Assembly (NCBI RefSeq): GCF_900115005.1
Contig: NZ_FOUY01000043.1
Location: 1-48,422, forward strand
Direction: 5' to 3'
Source: Pseudonocardia ammonioxydans
GTDB lineage: Bacteria; Actinomycetota; Actinomycetes; Mycobacteriales; Pseudonocardiaceae
DNA length: 48,422 nt
Of the stretch, positions 8,701-17,010 are shown piece by piece (the first letter of the stretch is position 1; each line of letters begins with the position of its first letter). A model generated the notes under the pieces. The model did not search any database. It worked only from the letters and a program-made list of their open reading frames with translations, and had not been told where the DNA came from. Position numbers and translations under genes: made by a program.

Positions 8701-9417
8701 GCGCACGACCGCCTCGCCACCATCGCCCAGCACTCCGAGCTCGGCTCGGGTGCGGCGGTCGCCATGAAGGACCTGGAGATCCGCGGCGCGGGCAACATCC
8801 TCGGCGCCGAGCAGTCCGGGCACATCGCCGGCGTCGGGTTCGACCTCTACATCCGGCTGGTCGGCGAGGCGGTCGCGGCGTTCCGCAAGCAGGCCGGCGG
8901 GGAGACCGGGGCGTCGGTCGAGGACGAGCAGCTGGTTGAGGTGCGGGTGGACCTGCCGGTCGACGCGCACGTCCCGCACGACTACGTCGACGGCGAGCGG
9001 CTGCGCCTCGAGGTCTACCGCAAGATCGCCGAGGCGCCCGACGACGCGGCACTGTCGGCCATCGTCGAGGAGCTGACCGACCGCTACGGTGAGCCGCCGA
9101 GACCGGTGCACAACCTGCTCGAGGTGGCCCGGTTCCGCCAGCTGTGCCGGCGGCTCGGCATCCGCGAGGTGGCCTCGGCGGGCACCCAGCTGCGGATCGG
9201 CCCGATGCAGCTGCCCGACTCCGCGCAGCTCAAGCTCAAGCGGCTCTACCCGAAGGCCCAGTACAAGGCGGCGGCCCAGCTCATCACGGTGCCGAAGCCG
9301 GTGCCGGGCGGCCGGATCGGCGGCGCCCCGATGCGCGACGTCGAGCTGCTCGGCTGGTGCGCGGAGCTGCTGCTGCAGATCGTGCCGAGCTCCACCCCGG
9401 TGCACAGCTCCGGCTGA
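5785..9417 (+). CDS. mfd: Transcription-repair coupling factor Mfd
   Basis: 1210-residue superfamily 2 translocase that removes RNA polymerase stalled at DNA damage and recruits UvrA. The UvrB-like N-terminal module includes P-S-W-E-T-L-P-H-E-K-L-S-P. The CarD-like RNA polymerase-interacting domain (about residues 515-590) contains G-D-Y-V-V-H-N-Q-H-G-I-G. Walker A G-D-V-G-F-G-K-T is near 675, the D-E-E-Q box near 776, and the TRG region G-L-S-Q-L-H-Q-L-R-G-R-V-G-R-G-R near 940. The C-terminal D7 domain follows. GTG 5785 (V-A-I-L-S-G-L-L) has a GAGGAG site upstream, and extending to earlier starts would add low-complexity sequence. The length matches the family. It heads the conserved actinobacterial mfd-mazG-eno-ppx block. 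Confidence 0.97.
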   Translation: MAILSGLLTSALSDPGLRAAVDAARSAETRTGETPAVQVEGPAALRPLLAAGLAEHSCVLAVTATDREAEDLAAAVSDLLGHGEALDAATDTVADSAGAPVVVLPSWETLPHEKLSPRPDTVARRLTIFHRLADAATAPRVVVTAARSLIQPVAPGLGALAPIRLAVGTEHDFEQLLERLVELAYSRAEMVTTRGEFAVRGGILDIFPPTAEHPVRIEFWGDEVSELRAFSVADQRSVGEVEQVVVPPCRELLLTAPVRERAAALAAEQPETAGLGGNPLRELLEKLAEGIPDEGMESLIPALVGAEMQVLTDLLPAGSRVLVADPQRIRTRCADLVRTGQEFLEASWLATGAGGEAPIDVSGSAYRGLTTTLEHATGSGRPVVTLSPLLSGSDEAVVPAVHEIEPYRGDTDRALTDLRAHVATGGAAVLVLAGQGTADRSLEQLRDAEVPATAVPTLADAPEKGVVTVTCGRLLNGFSATEIGVVLVSEADLTGSRAGLDAAPRKTTPRRRNAVDLAALQPGDYVVHNQHGIGRFIEMRERTVQGATREYLVLEYASSKRGQPADRLFVPTDALDEISRYVGGEQPAVNKLGGADWAKTKGRARKAVKDIAAGLVQLYAARQASPGHAFGADTPWQRELEDAFPYTETPDQLSAIDEVKKDMERPVPMDRVISGDVGFGKTEIAVRAAFKAVQDGKQVAVLVPTTLLATQHLTTFAERMRAFPVTVRGLSRFTDAAEARETLDKLAAGDVDIVVGTHRLLQGGVRWKDLGLVVVDEEQRFGVEHKEHITALRAHVDVLTLSATPIPRTLEMSLAGIREMSAITTPPEDRHPTLTYVGGYDDKQVAAAVRRELLRDGQVFYVHNRVSSIDRAAKHVQDLVPEARVAVAHGQMNEELLERTVNAFWHREFDVLVCTTIVENGLDISNANTLIVERSDTLGLSQLHQLRGRVGRGRERGYAYFLFPPEHPLTETAHDRLATIAQHSELGSGAAVAMKDLEIRGAGNILGAEQSGHIAGVGFDLYIRLVGEAVAAFRKQAGGETGASVEDEQLVEVRVDLPVDAHVPHDYVDGERLRLEVYRKIAEAPDDAALSAIVEELTDRYGEPPRPVHNLLEVARFRQLCRRLGIREVASAGTQLRIGPMQLPDSAQLKLKRLYPKAQYKAAAQLITVPKPVPGGRIGGAPMRDVELLGWCAELLLQIVPSSTPVHSSG

Positions 9418-9446
9418 CCGGGGCACCGCCGATGTCGGTGCCCCGG
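9418..9446 (+). terminator. Strong hairpin terminator of mfd
   Basis: CCGGGGCACCG (9418-9428) pairs perfectly with CGGTGCCCCGG (9436-9446) over a 7-nt loop, starting at the base after the mfd stop codon. The -10 of the next gene (TAGGTT, 9449-9454) follows at once, so terminator and promoter are packed together. Confidence 0.75.
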
Positions 9447-9460
9447 GTTAGGTTCGGTCC

Positions 9461-12400
9461 ATGCCGTCCTTCCTGCGTCACCCGCACCTGCACGACGACA
9501 CCCTCGTCCTGGTCGCGGAGGACGATGTGTGGGCAGCCCCGGTCGACGGCGGGCGGGCCCACCGGCTGACCGCCGACGAGGTGCCGGCGCTCGCACCGCG
9601 GATCTCCCCGGACGGGTCCGCCGTGGCCTGGGCCTCCCGCCGCGACGGCGTCTGGGAGGTCTACCGGTCCGACCTCGAGGGCGGCGGCGTGCGGCGGCTG
9701 ACGTGGTGGGGCGACCCGCTCACCCGGGCGGGCGGCTGGACGCCCGGCGGCGAGGTCGTGGCGCTGTCCGCGCACGACGACCCGACCTCCCGCAGCTGGG
9801 CGTACGCGATCCCGGCCGGCGGGGGGACACCGCGGCGGCTGCCGTACGGCTCGCTGACCGCGCTCGCGTACCAGCCCGGCGGCCCCGGCATCCTCACGCA
9901 GGTCGAGGGCGGCCGGGACGCCGCGCACTGGAAGCGCTACCGGGGCGGGCGGGCCGGCCGGTTGTGGCTGGACGCCGACGGGTCGGGCGAGTTCACCCGG
10001 GTGCTCGCCGGTCTCGCGGGCCAGCTCGAGTGCCCGATGATCGTCGACACCGCGGGCGGGCCGCGGCTGGCGTTCGTCTCCGACCACGAGGGGTGGGGCA
10101 ACGTCTACTCGGTCCCGCTGTCCGGCGGCACCGGCGCCGACCCGCTCGCCGGCCTGCGCCGGCACACCGACCACGGCGCCGGCTCCGGCACCCCCGACTT
10201 CTACGCCCGCCATGCCACGACCGACGGCCGCCGGGTCGTCTACGAGTGCGCCGGCGAGATCTTCCTGCTCGACGGTCTCGAGGCCGACTCGCGGCCCCGC
10301 CGGATCGACGTCCGGCTCGGCGGCCCGCGCTCGGCCCGCGACCCGTTCCGCGCCGCCGTCCCGGCCGACCTCGGGCCGGTGCGGCCGGACCGGACCGGCC
10401 GGGCGAGCATCGTCGGGGTGCGGGGCACCGTGCACCGGCTGACCCACCGCGACGGCCCGGCCCGCGCGCTGCTCGCCGAACCCGGGGTGCGGGCCCGGTT
10501 GGCGCACCCGCTCGGCGAGGACCGCGCGGTGTGGATCGACGACGCCGCGGGGGAGGAGGCGGTGTGCGTCGCGCCGCTGGACCCGCACGCGCCGTCCGCC
10601 CCGGAACGTGCGCGGTACGCGGCCGGGCAGCTCGGCCGGGTGCTCGAGCTGGCCCCGGCCCCGGACGGCACGGCGGTCGCGCTGATCACGCACGACGGGC
10701 GGCTGCTGGTGCTGCACACCGGCCCCGCCCCCGGCCCGGCCGCGGCCCCGGACGGGGTGGTGGACGCCCCGGCCACCGGTGCCGTGCGGAATGCCGGTGA
10801 GCTGCGCGAACTCGCCCGCGGCGCGGCCGGTGAGCCGTTCGACGTGGCCTGGTCGCCGGACTCGGCCTGGCTGGCGTGGTGCGACCCGACCGAGGCCGGG
10901 CTGTCCCGGGTGGTGCTCACCCGGGTCGCCGACGGCGGGCACGTCGAGGTCACCCCCGCCCGGTTCCACGACAGCGACCCGGTGTTCACCACCGACGGCA
11001 AGCACCTCGCGTTCCTGTCCCGGCGGGTGTTCGACCCGTCCTACGACCAGCACTCGTTCGACCTGACCTTCGGCACCGGCTGGAAACCGTTCCTGGTGCC
11101 GCTGGCCGCGCGGACGCCCTCGCCGTTCGGGGAGAGCCCGGAGGGCCGCCCGGTGGACCCGTCCGACGAGGGCCCGGAGGACCCGCCGGCCGCTCCGCCC
11201 GAGCCGGAGCCGGACGAGGGGGACGCGGGCGGGGACGGCGCGCCGGGTGGCGCCGCACCCGGTGTCGCCGCACCCGGTGTCGCCACCGCGTCCGCGGTAC
11301 CGGAACCGGCTGCGCCGGCGTCCGCGCCCGGGGCGAAGCCGGGCCGCACGGGCGGCAACGACCGGGACGCCCCGCCGGAGGTCGTCGTCGACGCCGAGGG
11401 GCTCGCCGACCGGGTCGTCGGGATCCCGGTCGAGGCGGCCCGCTACCACGGCCTGACCGCCGTGAAGGACGGGCTGGTCTGGCTGCGGCTGCCCGGCGGC
11501 GGCGTGCTCGGCGACAGCCTCGCCGACGCCGACGCCGAGCGGGAACGCGCCGTGCTGGAACGCTTCGACCTCGCGCGGCGCTCGGCCACCGAGATCGCCG
11601 ACCCGGCGTCCGGCTTCGCCGTGAGCGGCGACGGCACCCGGATCGTGGTGCGCGACCGCGGCACCGTGCGGTTGCTGCGCGCCGACCGCAGCAGCTCCTC
11701 GGCGCCGGACTCCGGCGCGGGCGGCGACGAGTTCGAGATCGACACCCGGCGGCTGGTCGTCACGATCGACCCGTCCGCGGAGTGGCGGCAGATGTTCGAC
11801 GAGACCGCCCGCCTGATGCGCGACCACTTCTGGGTCGAGGACATGGCCGGGGTCGACTGGGCCGCCGAGACCGCGCGCTACCGCCCGCTGGTGGACCGGG
11901 TCGGCAGCCACGACGACCTGCTCGACCTGCTGTGGGAGCTGCACGGCGAGCTCGGGACCTCGCACGCCTACGTGATCGGCGGCCGCCCGGCGGGCGACGG
12001 CACCGGCCGGCCCGGCCTGCTCGGTGCCGACCTCGAACCCGGGACGGGCGGGGCCGGCTGGCGGGTGACCCGGGTGCTGCCGCCGGAGACGTCGGCGCCC
12101 GCCGCGCGCAGCCCGCTGTCCGCGCCCGGTGTCGACATCCGGGCCGGTGACGTCCTGCTGGAGGTGGGCGGCACCCCGGTCGACCCGCACTGGGGGCCGG
12201 CGCCGCTGCTGCTGTCCGCGGCCGGGCGCACCGTGGAGCTGACCGTGCGCTCCGGCCCGGACCGCGACGACGCCGGCACCGTCCGCCGGGTCGCCGTGCG
12301 GCCGCTGGACTCCGAGACCGAGCTGCGCTACCAGGATCGGGTGGCCCGGCTGCGGGCCGAGGTCGCCGACCGCTCCGGCGGCCGGCTCGGCTACCTGCAC

Positions 12401-13015
12401 GTGCCGGACATGATGGGCTACGGCTGGGCGCAGCTGCACCGCGACCTGGCCCGCGAGACCGCCCGGGACGGGCTGGTGCTCGACGTCCGCGGCAACCGCG
12501 GCGGGCACACCTCCCAGCTGGTGGTGGAGAAGCTCGCCCGCACCGTGATCGGGTGGGACCTGCCCCGGCACCGGGCGCCGTCGACGTACCCGGAGGAGGC
12601 GCCGCGCGGGCCGGTCGTGGCGCTGGCCGACGAGCGCTCCGGCTCCGACGGCGACATCGTCACCGCGGCGATCAAACGGCTCGGCATCGGGCCGGTGGTC
12701 GGCGTCCGCACCTGGGGCGGCGTGATCGGCATCGACGGCCGGTACGGGCTCGTCGACGGCACCCGGATCACCCAGCCCCGGTATGCGACCTGGTTCGACG
12801 GGGTCGGCTGGGGCATGGAGAACCACGGCGTGGATCCCGACATCGAGGTCGTGGTGACCCCGCAGGACCGCACGGCGGGCCGGGACCCGCAGCTGGACCG
12901 GGCGATCGAGCTCGCACTGGCCCGGCTCGAGGAGCACCCGCCCGCCCGGCCACCGGACGTCACGACCCGGCCGTCGATGGCGCGCCCGGCGCTGCCACCG
13001 CGCCCGGCCGGCTGA
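9461..13015 (+). CDS. Tricorn-like protease (S41 family)
   Basis: 1184-residue homologue of archaeal tricorn protease, a large cytosolic peptidase acting downstream of the proteasome. The first ~550 residues are beta-propeller repeats (ISPDGSAVAW, WSPDSAWLAW, FTTDGKHLAF). The C-terminal part has a helical domain, a PDZ-like segment and the S41 fold. Catalytic positions can be mapped: Ser-His at about 834-835 (GTSHAY), Ser-Asp at about 1062-1063 (GSDGD) and Glu at about 1120 (W-G-M-E-N-H-G-V-D-P). The 58-residue spacing of the last two equals that in tricorn (965 to 1023). A Pro/Ala/Gly/Asp-rich linker (about 552-641) separates the propellers. ATG 9461 lies 6 nt after TAGGTT, consistent with a leaderless mRNA. 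Confidence 0.94.
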   Translation: MPSFLRHPHLHDDTLVLVAEDDVWAAPVDGGRAHRLTADEVPALAPRISPDGSAVAWASRRDGVWEVYRSDLEGGGVRRLTWWGDPLTRAGGWTPGGEVVALSAHDDPTSRSWAYAIPAGGGTPRRLPYGSLTALAYQPGGPGILTQVEGGRDAAHWKRYRGGRAGRLWLDADGSGEFTRVLAGLAGQLECPMIVDTAGGPRLAFVSDHEGWGNVYSVPLSGGTGADPLAGLRRHTDHGAGSGTPDFYARHATTDGRRVVYECAGEIFLLDGLEADSRPRRIDVRLGGPRSARDPFRAAVPADLGPVRPDRTGRASIVGVRGTVHRLTHRDGPARALLAEPGVRARLAHPLGEDRAVWIDDAAGEEAVCVAPLDPHAPSAPERARYAAGQLGRVLELAPAPDGTAVALITHDGRLLVLHTGPAPGPAAAPDGVVDAPATGAVRNAGELRELARGAAGEPFDVAWSPDSAWLAWCDPTEAGLSRVVLTRVADGGHVEVTPARFHDSDPVFTTDGKHLAFLSRRVFDPSYDQHSFDLTFGTGWKPFLVPLAARTPSPFGESPEGRPVDPSDEGPEDPPAAPPEPEPDEGDAGGDGAPGGAAPGVAAPGVATASAVPEPAAPASAPGAKPGRTGGNDRDAPPEVVVDAEGLADRVVGIPVEAARYHGLTAVKDGLVWLRLPGGGVLGDSLADADAERERAVLERFDLARRSATEIADPASGFAVSGDGTRIVVRDRGTVRLLRADRSSSSAPDSGAGGDEFEIDTRRLVVTIDPSAEWRQMFDETARLMRDHFWVEDMAGVDWAAETARYRPLVDRVGSHDDLLDLLWELHGELGTSHAYVIGGRPAGDGTGRPGLLGADLEPGTGGAGWRVTRVLPPETSAPAARSPLSAPGVDIRAGDVLLEVGGTPVDPHWGPAPLLLSAAGRTVELTVRSGPDRDDAGTVRRVAVRPLDSETELRYQDRVARLRAEVADRSGGRLGYLHVPDMMGYGWAQLHRDLARETARDGLVLDVRGNRGGHTSQLVVEKLARTVIGWDLPRHRAPSTYPEEAPRGPVVALADERSGSDGDIVTAAIKRLGIGPVVGVRTWGGVIGIDGRYGLVDGTRITQPRYATWFDGVGWGMENHGVDPDIEVVVTPQDRTAGRDPQLDRAIELALARLEEHPPARPPDVTTRPSMARPALPPRPAG

Positions 13016-13068
13016 GGGCCGCGGCGGGCGGGGGAGATCGACGCCACACCCCGTGAGAAGGTGACCGG

Positions 13069-13986
13069 GTGCGGACTCGCAGGATCATCGCCGCCCTCGT
13101 GGTCGCCGGGGCGCTCGCCGCGGGGTGCGGTACCGGGCCGAGCCGGGTCGACTCGGCCGCGATCGTCGGACAGACCTCGATCCCGCTCGCGGAGGTCCAG
13201 CCGGCGATCACCTCGGTGCTCACCCGGCCCGGGCTCGTCGAGGGGCTGGAGTCACAGGGCGGCTCGCAGGCCGACATCGGCCGCGCCGTCGTGTCCCAGC
13301 TCGTCATCCGGGACCTGCTCGGCCGCGCCGTGGCCGAGCAGGGCGTCACGGTCACCGAGCAGCAGGTGACCGACCAGCTCGAGCGGGCCGGCGGCGAGGA
13401 GGCCGTCACCGCGGGCTCGCTGGCGGTCGGCGGGGCGCGGGCCTCGGTCCGCGACGACCTGGAGCTCACCGCGCTGGCCCGCGCCCAGATCGACCGGCTC
13501 GCGGTCACCGCCGACGTCGCCGTGGCCCAGAGCCGGGACGAGGCACTCCGGCTGGCCGAGGAGGTCGCCGCAGGCGGTGAACGTGCCGAGGCCGCGCTGG
13601 CCGGGGCGGGCACCACACAGCGCGGGCTCTCGATCCGCCCGGCCGAGACCCCGCAGGCCGCGCTCACCCCGTTGATCGGGATCCCGGCCGGCCGGGTCGC
13701 CGCGTTCCAGCTCGGCACCGGCCAGGGCTGGGTCGTGGTGCGGGTGACCGACCGCACCCTCGATGCTCCGCCGCCCGCGCCGGAGGCGAACGCGGCCGCC
13801 CAGCTGGACCAGCAGACCCTCGCCGAGGCCGGGGTCCGGCTGCTCACCCCGACCGCGCTGGACACCGGCGTCGAGCTGAACCCGCGCTACGGCACCTGGG
13901 ACGCGGTCCGGATGCTCGCGGTGCCCTCGGAGGAGGAGGCGTCCCTCGTGCTGCCCACCGGCACCCCGGCCCCGGCGGCGCCCTGA
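13069..13986 (+). CDS. SurA-like chaperone-type lipoprotein
   Basis: 305-residue predicted lipoprotein. The signal peptide M-R-T-R-R-I-I-A-A-L-V-V-A-G-A ends in the lipobox L-A-A-G-C (Cys at about 22). The body resembles the SurA N-terminal domain (helical, with V-G-Q-T-S-I-P-L-A-E-V and S-Q-L-V-I-R-D-L-L-G-R-A-V-A-E-Q-G-V), but I see no convincing parvulin isomerase core, so a chaperone role outside the membrane is the best inference. GTG 13069 follows GAGAAGG. Its stop overlaps the mazG start by one base (TGATG), so the two are co-translated. This gene is not part of the M. tuberculosis order I recall. Confidence 0.75.
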   Translation: MRTRRIIAALVVAGALAAGCGTGPSRVDSAAIVGQTSIPLAEVQPAITSVLTRPGLVEGLESQGGSQADIGRAVVSQLVIRDLLGRAVAEQGVTVTEQQVTDQLERAGGEEAVTAGSLAVGGARASVRDDLELTALARAQIDRLAVTADVAVAQSRDEALRLAEEVAAGGERAEAALAGAGTTQRGLSIRPAETPQAALTPLIGIPAGRVAAFQLGTGQGWVVVRVTDRTLDAPPPAPEANAAAQLDQQTLAEAGVRLLTPTALDTGVELNPRYGTWDAVRMLAVPSEEEASLVLPTGTPAPAAP

Positions 13987-14915
13987 TGGCCGCCACGATC
14001 GTCGTCTGCCCCCGGCGCGGCGCCGCCCTCCCGGCGGCCGCGCTACCGGCGCTGCGCGCGGCGGCCAGGGTGCTCGCCGTGCCGGAGCTCGAGGCCGGCA
14101 CCGCCGCCGGTGCCGAGGACTGGGACGGCACCGACCCGGCGGCGCTGCCCGCGGACACGGTGCTGCTCGTCGCCGCCGGGCACCCCGCCGCGGAGCAGAA
14201 CCCGGCCCCCGTCCCTCCGCCTGTCGGCCACGGCGTGCTCGATGCCGTCGCCGTGATGGACCGGCTCCGCTCACCCGGCGGCTGCCCGTGGGACGCCGAG
14301 CAGACCCACGAGTCGCTGCTGCGCTACCTGGTGGAGGAGTGCTACGAGCTCTACCAGTCGATCGAGGACGGTGACCGCACCGAGCTGCGCGAGGAGCTCG
14401 GCGACGTGCTGCTCCAGGTGCTGTTCCACGCCCGGGTCGCCACCGAGCACCCGGACTCCGCGTTCGGGATCGACGACGTCGCGACCGGCCTGGTCGACAA
14501 GCTGGTCGGGCGGCACCCGCACGTGTTCGCCGCGGGTGAGGCCGTCGCCACCGCCGCGGACCAGGATCGTCGCTGGGACGAGCTCAAGCGTGCCGAGAAA
14601 CAGCGTGAGTCCAGTGTGGACGGCGTCGCGACCGCCCAGCCGGCCGTGGCGCTGGCCGCCAAGCTCGCCTCGCGCACGGCGAAAGCCGGCCTGCCGGCCG
14701 AGCTGTTGCCCGACGGCGGGGGGCCCGGCGAGCGGCTGTTCGGGCTGGCCGCCGCGGTCCAGCTCGGCGGGGGCGACCCGGAGGCGGCGCTGCGCACCGC
14801 GGCCCGGGCCTTCGACGCCCGGGTCCGGGCCGCGGAGAAGGCCGCCGCGGCCGACGGGAAGGACCCGCACGCGCTGACCGCCGACGACTGGCGCCGGTAC
14901 TGGAACACCCCCTGA
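13986..14915 (+). CDS. mazG: MazG-family nucleoside triphosphate pyrophosphohydrolase
   Basis: 309-residue MazG, which hydrolyses (d)NTPs to NMP and pyrophosphate to clean the nucleotide pool. The MazG core starts near residue 90 (M-D-R-L-R-S-P-G-G-C-P-W-D). The metal ligands are in E-E-C-Y-E-L (about 118-123) and E-E-L-G-D-V-L-L-Q-V (about 138 onward), the EExxE and ExxD pattern. The ~85-residue N-terminal extension (I-V-V-C-P-R-R-G) is typical of actinobacterial forms, and only one full catalytic domain is evident. ATG 13986 overlaps the preceding stop by one base. It lies between mfd and the lytic transglycosylase, as in mycobacteria (Rv1020-Rv1022). Confidence 0.93.
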   Translation: MAATIVVCPRRGAALPAAALPALRAAARVLAVPELEAGTAAGAEDWDGTDPAALPADTVLLVAAGHPAAEQNPAPVPPPVGHGVLDAVAVMDRLRSPGGCPWDAEQTHESLLRYLVEECYELYQSIEDGDRTELREELGDVLLQVLFHARVATEHPDSAFGIDDVATGLVDKLVGRHPHVFAAGEAVATAADQDRRWDELKRAEKQRESSVDGVATAQPAVALAAKLASRTAKAGLPAELLPDGGGPGERLFGLAAAVQLGGGDPEAALRTAARAFDARVRAAEKAAAADGKDPHALTADDWRRYWNTP

Positions 14916-14955
14916 CGGCGGTCCCGGGCGGCGGCGCGTGCGTACCGTGAGGTGA

Positions 14956-15693
14956 GTGCGCATCCGTTCGCTGCTCGCGGCGCTGGTCGGGATCACGGTC
15001 CTGGTGGCGCTGGTCGTGCTGGTCGCCGGGCAGCTCCCGGGCCCCCGCGGCCCGGGCACCCCGGTCGACCGGGACAGCCCGCCGCCGGCGACCGCGCCGC
15101 TCGCCGCGGGGACCGACCCGGCGTCCTGGGCGGGGGAGACGGCCCGCGGAACGGGCATCCCGGAGCGCACCCTGCAGGCGTACGCCAACGCCGAGCTGAA
15201 ACAGCGTGAGCGCACCCCGGAGTGCGGCCTGAGCTGGTCGACGCTGGCCGGCATCGGCCGCGTCGAGTCCCGGCACGCCCGCATCGACGGCGCCGACCCG
15301 GGCACGGACGGCCGGGTGGAGCCGCCGATCGTCGGCATCCCGCTCGACGGGTCGAACGGCACCCGCCGGGTCGCCGACACCGACGGTGGCCGGCTGGACG
15401 GCGACCCCGTCCTCGACCGGGCGGTCGGACCGATGCAGTTCCTGCCCGAGACCTGGGCGCGGTACGGCACCGACGGCGGCGGCGACGGTGTCGCCGACCC
15501 GCAACAGGTCGACGACGCGGCACTGGCCGCCGCCGGCCTGCTGTGCGCGGGCGAGCGCGACGTCACCGACGGCGACGACTGGTGGGACGGCGTGCTCGGC
15601 TACAACGCCTCCGGCAGCTACGCCCGCGAGGTCTGGTCGGCCGCCGCGGACTACGCGCAGCGCACCCCGGAGCCCGGCCCGCAGCGGCGCTGA
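14956..15693 (+). CDS. Membrane-anchored lytic transglycosylase (LpqU-like)
   Basis: 245-residue exported enzyme that cleaves peptidoglycan glycan strands. It has an N-terminal hydrophobic segment (about residues 4-26), a Pro-rich spacer and then an SLT/MltB-like domain with the catalytic Glu at about 104 (G-I-G-R-V-E-S-R-H) followed by V-G-P-M-Q-F-L-P-E-T-W and L-G-Y-N-A-S-G-S-Y. There is no lipobox Cys, so it is more likely an uncleaved membrane anchor than a lipoprotein, unlike LpqU. GTG 14956 lies 7 nt after TACCGT, suggesting a leaderless mRNA. Position between mazG and eno matches lpqU in M. tuberculosis. Confidence 0.88.
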   Translation: MRIRSLLAALVGITVLVALVVLVAGQLPGPRGPGTPVDRDSPPPATAPLAAGTDPASWAGETARGTGIPERTLQAYANAELKQRERTPECGLSWSTLAGIGRVESRHARIDGADPGTDGRVEPPIVGIPLDGSNGTRRVADTDGGRLDGDPVLDRAVGPMQFLPETWARYGTDGGGDGVADPQQVDDAALAAAGLLCAGERDVTDGDDWWDGVLGYNASGSYAREVWSAAADYAQRTPEPGPQRR

Positions 15694-15707
15694 GCGCAGC
15701 GCCGCTG
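15682..15707. terminator. Hairpin at the end of the transglycosylase gene
   Basis: CAGCGGCGCT (15682-15691) pairs perfectly with AGCGCCGCTG (15698-15707) over 6 nt and includes the stop codon. It lies between convergent genes (transglycosylase and efeB). Confidence 0.6.
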
Positions 15708-15717
15708 TGGGTGCAGC

Positions 15718-15764
15718 GCCCTGCGGGGACGGAGCCCTACGGGAACGGTGCCCTACGGGACGGC
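15718..15764. repeat. Three tandem copies of a 15-16 bp repeat
   Basis: GCCCTGCGGGGACGGA (15718-15733), GCCCTACGGGAACGGT (15734-15749) and GCCCTACGGGACGGC (15750-15764) follow one another in the gap between the convergent transglycosylase and efeB genes. Confidence 0.65.
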
Positions 15765-15777
15765 GCGCGAGCGGCGT

Positions 15778-17010
15778 TCACGCGAGCAGTGCACGACCCC
15801 AGTGGTCGTCGCCGTCGGCGAGCCCCGGCGGCACCGCGAACACGGCCGACCCGGTGTGCTCGAGGTACTCGCTCAGCGCGTCCGAGCGGGCCAGCGTGCG
15901 CTGCATCGGCACGAACCGGGACTGCGGGTCGCGGACGAACGCGACGAAGAACAGGCCGGCGTCGAGGTGACCGCGCCCGTCGGAGCCGTCGACGAAGTTG
16001 TAGCCGCGGCGCAGCAGCCGCACCCCGCCGTTCTCCTGCGCCGACGCGAGCCGGACGTGGCTGTCGTCGGCGATCACCGGCCCGTCCGGCCCCGTGGCGG
16101 ACAGGTCCGCCGGGTCGAACTCACCGGTCCCGGTCAGCGGGGCGCCCTCGCCCTTGTCCCGGCCGATGATCTGTTGCTGCTCGTCGAGGTTGGAGCGGTC
16201 CCAGGTCTCGATGTGCATCCGGATCCGGCGGGCGACCAGGTAGGTGCCGCCGCGCAGCCAGTCCGGGCCCTCGGCGCCGACCCAGACGTGCTCGTCGAGC
16301 AGTTCCGGCTCCTCGGCCTTGAGATTGTTGGTGCCGTCCTTGAACCCGAACAGGTTGCGGGGCGTGGCCTGCGCGGTCGAGGTCGACGCGGTCCGTCCGA
16401 ACCCCAGCTGCGACCACCGGACCTCGGTGACGCCGAAGCCCTCGCGCACCAGGTTCCGCACGGCGTGCACCGCGACCTGCGGGTCGTCGGCACACGCCTG
16501 GATGCACAGGTCGCCGCCGGAGCGCGCGGGGTCGAGCCGGTCGCCCTGGAACCGGGGCAGCTCGGCCAGCGGGGCCGGGCGCCGGTCGGTGATCCCCAGC
16601 TTGTCGAACAGCGCCGGCCCGACGCCGAAGGTCAGCGTCAGCGACGCCGCCGAGAGCCCGAGCGCCTCCCCGGTGTCGGCCGGTGCGACGTAGCGGTTCG
16701 CCGGGACGGCATCGCCGTCGGCGGTCTCCAGCCCGGCCGTCATCCGTTCGGCGGCGAGCGTCCAGCGGCGCAGCAGGTCCCCCACGGCGCCTCGGTCGGT
16801 GCCGGTCAGGTCCAGGGCGACGAAGTGCATCCGGTCCTGGGCCGGGGTGACGATCCCGGCCTGGCGCTCGCCGCGGAAGGCGATCACACCGGTTCCGGGA
16901 CCGGCCGCCGCGGACAGCCCGTACCCGGTCGCCGCGCCCGCACCGGCCAGTGCCGCCCCGGCACCGGCCAGCCCGAACAGCCGTCGCCGGGAGACCTGCC
17001 ACGGGCTCAT
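15778..17010 (-). CDS. efeB: EfeB: Tat-exported Dyp-type heme peroxidase/deferrochelatase
   Basis: 410-residue Dyp-type peroxidase. The N-terminus S-R-R-R-L-F-G-L-A-G-A-G is a twin-arginine signal, so it is exported folded with heme. The GxxDG distal motif is present as F-G-F-K-D-G-T-N-N, and R-R-G-Y-N-F and G-L-F-F-V-A-F are typical. In the EfeUOB system it oxidises ferrous iron for the permease or frees iron from heme. The ATG shares four bases (ATGA, 17007-17010) with the efeO stop, so it is translationally coupled. The N-terminal extension upstream of this ATG in the same frame is antisense-like and rejected. Confidence 0.94.
   Translation of the reverse strand: MSPWQVSRRRLFGLAGAGAALAGAGAATGYGLSAAAGPGTGVIAFRGERQAGIVTPAQDRMHFVALDLTGTDRGAVGDLLRRWTLAAERMTAGLETADGDAVPANRYVAPADTGEALGLSAASLTLTFGVGPALFDKLGITDRRPAPLAELPRFQGDRLDPARSGGDLCIQACADDPQVAVHAVRNLVREGFGVTEVRWSQLGFGRTASTSTAQATPRNLFGFKDGTNNLKAEEPELLDEHVWVGAEGPDWLRGGTYLVARRIRMHIETWDRSNLDEQQQIIGRDKGEGAPLTGTGEFDPADLSATGPDGPVIADDSHVRLASAQENGGVRLLRRGYNFVDGSDGRGHLDAGLFFVAFVRDPQSRFVPMQRTLARSDALSEYLEHTGSAVFAVPPGLADGDDHWGRALLA

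Noticed and set aside
5233..9426. Very long minus-strand ORF opposite mfd
   Set aside because: Its translation is Arg/Gly/Asp/Leu-rich antisense sequence of a high-GC gene with no domain, and the opposite strand encodes a complete Mfd.
9284..12937. Long minus-strand ORF opposite the tricorn gene
   Set aside because: Antisense shadow of a GC-rich gene; catalytic motifs and domain order are on the plus strand.
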